Assembly: GCA_012799265.1 (NCBI GenBank)
Contig: JAAZLP010000258.1
Location: 1-10,545 of the forward strand
DNA from: Phyllobacteriaceae bacterium
GTDB taxonomy: Bacteria; Pseudomonadota; Alphaproteobacteria; Rhizobiales; Devosiaceae
Length of the DNA: 10,545 nt
Reading direction: 5' to 3'
Both the position numbers and the translations under genes were made by a program. Positions 5,784 through 10,545 of the stretch are shown here, in pieces (position 1 is the first letter of the stretch; every line of letters starts with the position of its first letter). The notes under the pieces were generated by a model. That model did not search any database. It worked only from the letters and a program-made list of their open reading frames with translations, and was not told where the DNA came from.

Positions 5784-7223
5784 TCAGATATTCAGCGCGC
5801 GCCCATAGGCGTCGAGCACGCTTTCCTTCATGGTTTCAGAAAGCGTCGGGTGCGGGAAGATCGTGTGGATTAGCTCTTCCTCGGTGGTTTCGAGGTTCAT
5901 CGCGACCACAAAGCCCTGGATCAACTCGGTCACTTCCGCGCCGACCATATGCGCGCCAAGCAGTTCACCCGTCTTGGCGTCGAAGATGGTCTTTACGAGG
6001 CCATCCGGCTCGCCGAGGGCAATCGCTTTGCCGTTGCCGACGAAGGGGAAGCGGCCGACCTTGATCTCGCGACCAGCTTCCTTGGCCTTGGCTTCGGTGA
6101 GACCAACGCTGGCGACCTGCGGTTCGCAATAGGTGCAACCGGGCACCTTGGACTTGTCGAGACCGTGGACTTTTAGCCCCGCGATCTTTTCGACCGTGAT
6201 GACGGCCTCATGCTCGGCCTTGTGCGCCAGCATCGGCGGGCCGGCGACGTCACCGATGGCCCAGATGCCATCGACATTGGTCTTGCCATAGCTGTCGATG
6301 ACGATGGCGCCGCGCTCGGTCTTGACGCCCACGGTTTCGAGGCCAAGGCCTTCGATATTGCACTGCACGCCGACTGCCGAGATCAGCTTGTCGCCAGCGA
6401 TCTGCTGGGTCTTGCCGTCCTTGGTTTCGACATGGGCAACAATGCCGTTACCGGTCTTTTCGACCTTGGCGACCTTCGCTTCAGTCAGGAACTTGATCCC
6501 GCGCTTTTCGAGACGCTTGCGCGCCAGACCGGAAATCTCGGCGTCTTCGACCGGCAGGATCTGCGGCAGCAGCTCGATCACCGTCACTTCGGCGCCCAAC
6601 GACCGGTAAAAGGAAGCGAACTCGATGCCGATTGCACCGGAGCCCATAACCACGAGCGACTTGGGCATTTCGGCAGGCTTCAGGGCCTCGAAATAGGTCC
6701 AGATCTTGTCGCCATCTGGCTCGATGCCGGGCAGCACACGCGGGCGCGCGCCGGTGGCGATGATGATGTTCTTGGCCTTGTAGGTGCCTTCGCCCAGCGC
6801 GTTCTTCGGCACCGGACCCTGCGGTTGCACGATCGGCTTCTTTGAGGCCGCGACCTTGACCTCACCCGTCTTGGTGATGGTGGCCTCACCCCAGATGATG
6901 TCGACCTTGTTCTTCTTCATGAGGAACTGGACGCCATTGTTCATCTGCGCGGCGATGGCGCGCGAACGCTTGACGATGCCGTCGAGGTCGAAGCCGAATT
7001 TTTCGGCGGTCAGGCCATAGTCCTTGGCGTGGCCCATATGACCATAGATCTCAGCCGAACGCAGCAGCGCCTTGGTCGGAATACAGCCCCAGTTGGAGCA
7101 GATGCCGGCCATGTGCTCGCGTTCGACGATGGCCACCTTCATGCCCAGCTGTGCGCCACGAATGGCAGCCACGTAACCGCCGGGACCGGCGCCGATAACG
7201 AGAAGGTCGTATTGGTCAGCCAT
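5784..7223 (-). CDS. lpdA: Dihydrolipoyl dehydrogenase, E3 of the pyruvate dehydrogenase complex
   Basis: E3 re-oxidises the dihydrolipoyl arm of the complex and passes electrons through a disulfide and FAD to NAD+. The 479-residue protein has the FAD-binding VIGAGPGGYVAAIRGAQLG (9-27), the redox disulfide Cys42/Cys47 in AGICSNWGCIPTK, ATGARPR, the NAD-binding VVMGSGAIGIEFA (191-203), the second FAD motif WAIGDVAGPPMLAHKAEHEA (321-340) and the C-terminal active-site pair His458/Glu463 in PHPTLSE. An insertion at about 120-150 (KKPIVQPQGPVPKNALGEGTYKAK) fits the alphaproteobacterial PDH-type E3. The motif before the first cysteine reads MAGICSNW where GG and Leu are more usual, a mild variation. 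The ribosome-binding site CTGGAGG lies 5 bases before the ATG. Only 24 bp separate it from the SGNH hydrolase stop, so it belongs to the pdh operon. Confidence 0.97.
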   Translation of the reverse strand: MADQYDLLVIGAGPGGYVAAIRGAQLGMKVAIVEREHMAGICSNWGCIPTKALLRSAEIYGHMGHAKDYGLTAEKFGFDLDGIVKRSRAIAAQMNNGVQFLMKKNKVDIIWGEATITKTGEVKVAASKKPIVQPQGPVPKNALGEGTYKAKNIIIATGARPRVLPGIEPDGDKIWTYFEALKPAEMPKSLVVMGSGAIGIEFASFYRSLGAEVTVIELLPQILPVEDAEISGLARKRLEKRGIKFLTEAKVAKVEKTGNGIVAHVETKDGKTQQIAGDKLISAVGVQCNIEGLGLETVGVKTERGAIVIDSYGKTNVDGIWAIGDVAGPPMLAHKAEHEAVITVEKIAGLKVHGLDKSKVPGCTYCEPQVASVGLTEAKAKEAGREIKVGRFPFVGNGKAIALGEPDGLVKTIFDAKTGELLGAHMVGAEVTELIQGFVVAMNLETTEEELIHTIFPHPTLSETMKESVLDAYGRALNI

Positions 7224-7247
7224 AAGGGCCTCCAGATAGTTTTGGGG

Positions 7248-7898
7248 TCAAAAACCCAGTATGTGTTTGACGAGCGGTGCCAGACCCTCGCCGATCGCGC
7301 GGGTGTTGGCTGCGTCGAGATGAACGCCGTCGAGTGGCGAAGCGACAGCCACGGTCGAGGCATCGAAGAAGCCGGTATTCCATTCGGCCGCGCGCTTTGC
7401 GTAGTGGCTCGTAAATTGCCGCGCTTCGGCGATGGCATGATCATAGCCGCCGAAATGCCCCATCATATCGGCATTGTCGGTTTCGCAGACCAGCGGCGGG
7501 GCGACGAGGATGATCTCGGGAGCCGCTTCGCCCTTGCCGGCATGGTGACCGCGAATGATCTGCACCAGGCGACGCATGCCGAAGGATGCTTCAAGCGCCG
7601 ATCCGCAGATGGCTGGCTTGAGGTCATTCGTGCCGAGCATGATGATGATCAGATCAAGCGGCGAATGGCTTTCCAGCAGCGTCGGCAGGATGCGCCCGCC
7701 GTTCCGGTCAGCATTGGCGTACCAATCGTCCGAGACGGTGGTCCGGCCGCCGAGACCTTCCGCGATCACACGTGCCTTGCCATCAAGCGCACGCTCAAGG
7801 GCTGTTGGCCAGCGGTCTTCATAGGCGTGGCGGGGGCCACCCGGCAAAGGGTTGGCCCCAAAAGTCAGGCTGTCGCCATAGGCAAGGATGGTTTTCAT
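7248..7898 (-). CDS. SGNH/GDSL-family hydrolase (arylesterase/lipase type)
   Basis: The 216-residue protein shows the four SGNH blocks in order: block I GDSLTFG (residues 8-14) with nucleophile Ser10, block II Gly in EGLGGRTT, block III LGTNDLK with the oxyanion Asn, and block V DGVHLD with the catalytic Asp and His. The EGLGGRTT and LGTNDLK blocks resemble the group of arylesterases and acyltransferases that includes Mycobacterium smegmatis MsAcT. No signal peptide is visible, so it is probably cytosolic. It starts 11 bp after the pdhC stop and ends 24 bp before lpdA, with AAGGGG overlapping the pdhC stop as a possible ribosome-binding site, so it is cotranscribed with the PDH genes. I recall an arylesterase gene at the same place in Sinorhizobium meliloti and relatives, but its role there is not clear to me. 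Its substrate cannot be named. Confidence 0.92.
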   Translation of the reverse strand: MKTILAYGDSLTFGANPLPGGPRHAYEDRWPTALERALDGKARVIAEGLGGRTTVSDDWYANADRNGGRILPTLLESHSPLDLIIIMLGTNDLKPAICGSALEASFGMRRLVQIIRGHHAGKGEAAPEIILVAPPLVCETDNADMMGHFGGYDHAIAEARQFTSHYAKRAAEWNTGFFDASTVAVASPLDGVHLDAANTRAIGEGLAPLVKHILGF

Positions 7899-7909
7899 CG
7901 CCCTGCCCC

Positions 7910-9250
7910 TTAGGCCAGCATCATCACCGGGTTCTCAATCAGGCTCTTGAAGACCCCGAGCACTTCCGCACCCAGCGCCCCGTCGACGGCACGGTGGTCA
8001 CAGGAGAGCGTGGCGGTCATGAACTGGCCGATCTTGATTTGACCGTTCTCGGGATAGACGCGCTCCTCGCCAGCGCCGACCGCGAGGATAGTGCCATGTG
8101 GCGGGTTGATTACGGCCGCAAAGTGCTTGATGCCGAACATGCCCAGGTTGGACACCGAAGACGAGCCGCCCTGATATTCGTGCGGCGCCAGCTTCTTGGA
8201 CTTGGCGCGGGTGGCCAGATCCTTCACCTCATCGGAAATTTCCCGCAGGGTCTTGGTGTCGCAGGATTTTACGACCGGCGTGAAGAGACCGCCCGGCACC
8301 GAAACGGCAACCGCGACGTCCGAGCGCTTGTGATAGAGGATCGCGTCGCCAGCCCAGGTGGCATTGGCGGCGGGAACGCGCTGCAGCGCAATGGCCCAGG
8401 CCTTCATGATGAAGTCGTTGACCGAGAGCTTGAAGGCAGGCTTGCCTTCCTTGTTCTTCGGCGCGGTCGCATTGATCTGTTCGCGCGCCGCCATCAGCGC
8501 ATCGATCTTGCAGTCGACGGTCAGATAGAAATGCGGAACAGTCTGCTTGCTCTCGGTGAGGCGCGCGGCCACGACCTTGCGCATGCCGTCGTTCGGCACG
8601 AGCTCGTAGGAGCCTTCCTCGTAGAGCGCGATGACCTGGTTCTTGCTCATGCCGGTCGGCGCAATGCCTGCGGCAGGCGCGTCTGCAGCAGCTGCGGCCT
8701 TGAGCGGCGTCTTGCCGGACTTGGCCGATTCCACGTCCGCCTTGACCACGCGGCCCTTCGGGCCTGAGCCGGAAATGGCCGAAATGTCGATCCCGGCTTC
8801 CTTGGCAAGCCGCTTGGCCAGCGGCGAGGCGAACACGCGACCGCCTTCGGACTTTGCCGGAGCCTTTGCAGCAGCAGGCGCGCTGGAGCCGGTATTGGCA
8901 TTGGCCGCGGCGGGTGCAGGCGCAGCAGCCTTCGGGGCTTCTGCAACAGCGGCCGGAGCCGGCTTTGGTGCCTCCGCCTTCGGCGCCGGCGCAGCATCAA
9001 GGCTTTCGCCCTCCTGCAGCAGCACGGCGATAACGGCATTGACCTTCACGCCCTCGGCGCCTTCGGCAACGAGAATCTTGCCGATCTTACCTTCGTCCAC
9101 AGCCTCGACTTCCATCGTGGCTTTGTCAGTTTCGATCTCGGCGATCACGTCGCCAGAGGAGACGGTATCGCCTTCCTTGACGTGCCACTTGGCAAGCTTG
9201 CCTTCTTCCATCGTCGGAGAAAGCGCCGGCATGGTGATATCAATTGGCAT
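7910..9250 (-). CDS. pdhC: Dihydrolipoamide acetyltransferase, E2 of the pyruvate dehydrogenase complex
   Basis: E2 forms the core of the complex and transfers the acetyl group from its lipoyl arm to coenzyme A. The 446-residue protein has one lipoyl domain (about 1-80, lipoyl-lysine Lys43 in EIETDKATMEVEAVDEG), an Ala/Pro-rich flexible linker (about 85-134), the small E1/E3-binding domain (about 136-173, VFASPLAKRLAKEAGIDISAISGSGPKGRVVKADV), a second linker, and the acetyltransferase domain (about 200-446). That last domain carries the active-site DHRAVDG with His419 and Asp423. SVSNLGMFG near 366-373 is the usual core motif. A strong ribosome-binding site AAGGAG overlaps the pdhB stop codon, and 11 bp separate the two genes. 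A single lipoyl domain is normal for alphaproteobacterial E2. Nothing in it appears broken. Confidence 0.98.
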   Translation of the reverse strand: MPIDITMPALSPTMEEGKLAKWHVKEGDTVSSGDVIAEIETDKATMEVEAVDEGKIGKILVAEGAEGVKVNAVIAVLLQEGESLDAAPAPKAEAPKPAPAAVAEAPKAAAPAPAAANANTGSSAPAAAKAPAKSEGGRVFASPLAKRLAKEAGIDISAISGSGPKGRVVKADVESAKSGKTPLKAAAAADAPAAGIAPTGMSKNQVIALYEEGSYELVPNDGMRKVVAARLTESKQTVPHFYLTVDCKIDALMAAREQINATAPKNKEGKPAFKLSVNDFIMKAWAIALQRVPAANATWAGDAILYHKRSDVAVAVSVPGGLFTPVVKSCDTKTLREISDEVKDLATRAKSKKLAPHEYQGGSSSVSNLGMFGIKHFAAVINPPHGTILAVGAGEERVYPENGQIKIGQFMTATLSCDHRAVDGALGAEVLGVFKSLIENPVMMLA

Positions 9251-9264
9251 CCCGGGTCTCCTTA
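9251..9264 (-). promoter_or_regulatory. Strong ribosome-binding site of pdhC overlapping the pdhB stop
   Basis: On the minus strand TAAGGAG combines the TAA stop codon of pdhB (9264-9262) with a near-perfect Shine-Dalgarno sequence 7 bases before the pdhC ATG. A ribosome finishing pdhB therefore sits on the pdhC initiation site, which supports coupled E1-beta/E2 synthesis and fixes the pdhC start. Confidence 0.8.
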
Positions 9265-10545
9265 CGAGCGATAGGTCACGGCGTTGACCGCCGCGATCAC
9301 TTCATCAACGTTGGGCAGTGCCAGCTTTTCGAGGTTGGCGGCGTAAGGCATCGGCACGTCCTTACCGGTCACACGCAGGACTGGCGCATCGAGATAATCG
9401 AATGCCTCTTCCATGACGCGAGCCGAGAGCTCGGCACCGATACCGCCCTGCGGCCAGCCTTCTTCAACGGTCACCAGACGGCCGGTCTTCTTGACCGATT
9501 CGATGACGGTCGCGCTGTCGAGCGGGCGCAGCGTGCGCAGGTCGATCAGTTCGACGTCGACGCCGGCCGCAACCAGCTTTTCCGTCGCCTGGGTGGCATA
9601 GCGCATGCCCATGGAGAAGGAGACAATGGTCACGTCTGCACCCTTGCGGGCAATGCGCGCCTTGCCGATCGGCAGGACGAAATCATCGACCTTCGGCACG
9701 AGGCCAGTCGAATTGTAGAGGATTTCGTTTTCGAGGAAGACGACCGGGTTCGGCGAGCGGATGGCGGCCTTGAGCAGGCCCTTGGCGTCAGCGGCGCTAT
9801 AGGGCGCAATGACGGTCAGGCCCGGCACATGAGCGTACCATGCCGAAAAGTCCTGGCTGTGCTGGGCAGCAACGCGGGCTGCCGGGCCGTTGGGGCCGCG
9901 GAACACCATCGGCGCAGTCACCTGACCACCGGACATGTAGAGCTGCTTGGCGGCAGAGTTAATGATCTGGTCGATGGCCTGCATGCCGAAGTTCCAGGTC
10001 ATGAACTCAACGATCGGCTTGAGGCCAGCAAAGGCGGCACCGACGGCCAAACCGGCAAAGCCGTGCTCGGTGATCGGCGTATCAACGACGCGGTCAGCGC
10101 CAAATTCCTGCAGCAGGCCCTGGGTCACCTTATAGGCGCCCTGATACTCAGCGACCTCTTCACCCATGATGAAGACGTCCTTGTCGCGGCGCATTTCCTC
10201 GGCCATCGCCTCATTGAGCGCCTGACGGACGGTCAGCTCGACCATCTCGACGCCTTCCGGCAGGTCCGGGTCATTCTGCGGCTCAAACTTCGGCGCGGCT
10301 GCAACGGCCGCAGCGGCAGCCGGCGCTTCGGCCTGGACCATGCTCGGCGCCGGTTCTTCGGCAGCGGCAGGTGCCGTTGCTGGCGCTTCACCCAGCTCTT
10401 CCCCATCGGCGAGGACCACAGCGATCGGGGTATTCACCTTCACGCCTTCAGTACCTTCGGCAATGAGCAGTTCCTTGACCACGCCTTCGTCAACCGACTC
10501 GACTTCCATCGTTGCCTTGTCGGTTTCGATTTCGGCCAGCACGTC
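9262..10545 (-). CDS. pdhB: Pyruvate dehydrogenase E1 beta subunit with N-terminal lipoyl domain, 5' end cut by window edge
   Basis: With E1-alpha this subunit decarboxylates pyruvate using thiamine diphosphate and acetylates the lipoyl arm. In the window there are 427 residues and no start codon belonging to the gene; the first codon at the edge lies inside a lipoyl domain (DVLAEIETDKATMEVESVDEG), with the lipoyl-lysine at in-window residue 10 (codon 10518-10516). About 30 N-terminal residues must be missing. An Ala/Pro/Glu-rich linker follows (about 50-95), then the E1-beta fold: VELTVRQALNEAMAEEM, GEEVAEYQGAYKVTQGL, RVVDTPITEHGFAGLAVGAA, FRGPNGPAARVAAQHSQDFSAWYAHVPGL and VTVEEGWPQGGIGAE. 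An E1-beta carrying its own lipoyl domain is known from Zymomonas mobilis and rhizobia. It is followed at 11 bp by pdhC, and pdhA should lie just outside the window. Confidence 0.97.
   Translation of the reverse strand, partial: DVLAEIETDKATMEVESVDEGVVKELLIAEGTEGVKVNTPIAVVLADGEELGEAPATAPAAAEEPAPSMVQAEAPAAAAAVAAAPKFEPQNDPDLPEGVEMVELTVRQALNEAMAEEMRRDKDVFIMGEEVAEYQGAYKVTQGLLQEFGADRVVDTPITEHGFAGLAVGAAFAGLKPIVEFMTWNFGMQAIDQIINSAAKQLYMSGGQVTAPMVFRGPNGPAARVAAQHSQDFSAWYAHVPGLTVIAPYSAADAKGLLKAAIRSPNPVVFLENEILYNSTGLVPKVDDFVLPIGKARIARKGADVTIVSFSMGMRYATQATEKLVAAGVDVELIDLRTLRPLDSATVIESVKKTGRLVTVEEGWPQGGIGAELSARVMEEAFDYLDAPVLRVTGKDVPMPYAANLEKLALPNVDEVIAAVNAVTYRS

Larger units (their letters stand above)
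9093..10545. repeat. Paired lipoyl-domain coding repeats in pdhC (9093-9151) and pdhB (10487-10545)
   Basis: The 59 bp coding for the lipoyl-lysine hairpin are nearly the same in the two genes: 50 of 59 bases match by hand count. The coordinates here span both copies. Both encode an IETDKATMEVE core. They are paralogous domains in direct orientation about 1.4 kb apart, not a mobile repeat. Confidence 0.75.

Noticed and set aside
7029..8767. Overlapping plus-strand frames (294 and 331 codons) opposite lpdA, the SGNH gene and pdhC
   Set aside because: They cross the boundaries of three well-supported minus-strand genes and overlap each other, and show no domain signature.
8860..9000. Repetitive GC-rich stretch in pdhC resembling a tandem repeat
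   Set aside because: It encodes the Ala/Pro-rich flexible linker between the lipoyl and binding domains, which explains the low complexity.

Overview
The window looks like chromosomal housekeeping DNA from a GC-rich alphaproteobacterium, most likely of the Hyphomicrobiales (Rhizobiales), possibly Devosia-like. This rests on four things: a fused ispDF gene, an E1-beta pyruvate dehydrogenase subunit that carries its own lipoyl domain, the pdhB-pdhC-SGNH hydrolase-lpdA-lipA-ratA gene order, and divergent dusB/ispDF genes. The genus is a guess; no ribosomal RNA is present.

Layout. Bases 1-890 (minus) hold dusB, a tRNA dihydrouridine synthase cut by the left edge. A 174-bp divergent intergenic region (891-1064) follows. 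It holds a candidate dusB promoter and a short inverted repeat. On the plus strand, ispDF (1065-2261) and a stand-alone cinA/pncC-type amidohydrolase gene (2262-2807) abut exactly. All remaining genes are on the minus strand and read from right to left: pdhB (cut by the right edge, 10545-9262), pdhC, an SGNH/GDSL hydrolase, lpdA, a Gfo/Idh/MocA oxidoreductase, lipA, a RatA/Coq10-like START protein and a small antibiotic-biosynthesis-monooxygenase-type protein. This last gene converges on cinA with only 12 bp between the stops.

How the genes work together. pdhB, pdhC and lpdA encode E1-beta, E2 and E3 of the pyruvate dehydrogenase complex; E1-alpha (pdhA) would be expected just past the right edge. 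E2 and E1-beta both carry a lipoyl-lysine site. lipA, further along the same strand, encodes the enzyme that makes the lipoyl group by inserting sulfur into protein-bound octanoyl chains. Two enzymes of unassigned function, the SGNH hydrolase and the Gfo/Idh/MocA oxidoreductase, are embedded in this cluster. A palindromic REP-like element lies between lpdA and the oxidoreductase gene and may end or attenuate the pdh transcript. A candidate promoter just upstream of lipA suggests that lipA-ratA-abm can be transcribed separately. ispDF belongs to non-mevalonate isoprenoid synthesis.

I found no mobile element, CRISPR array, RNA gene or clear defence system. No stretch over 300 bp lacks a gene. 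The points most worth a second look are the two embedded enzymes, the REP-like element and the lipoylated E1-beta.
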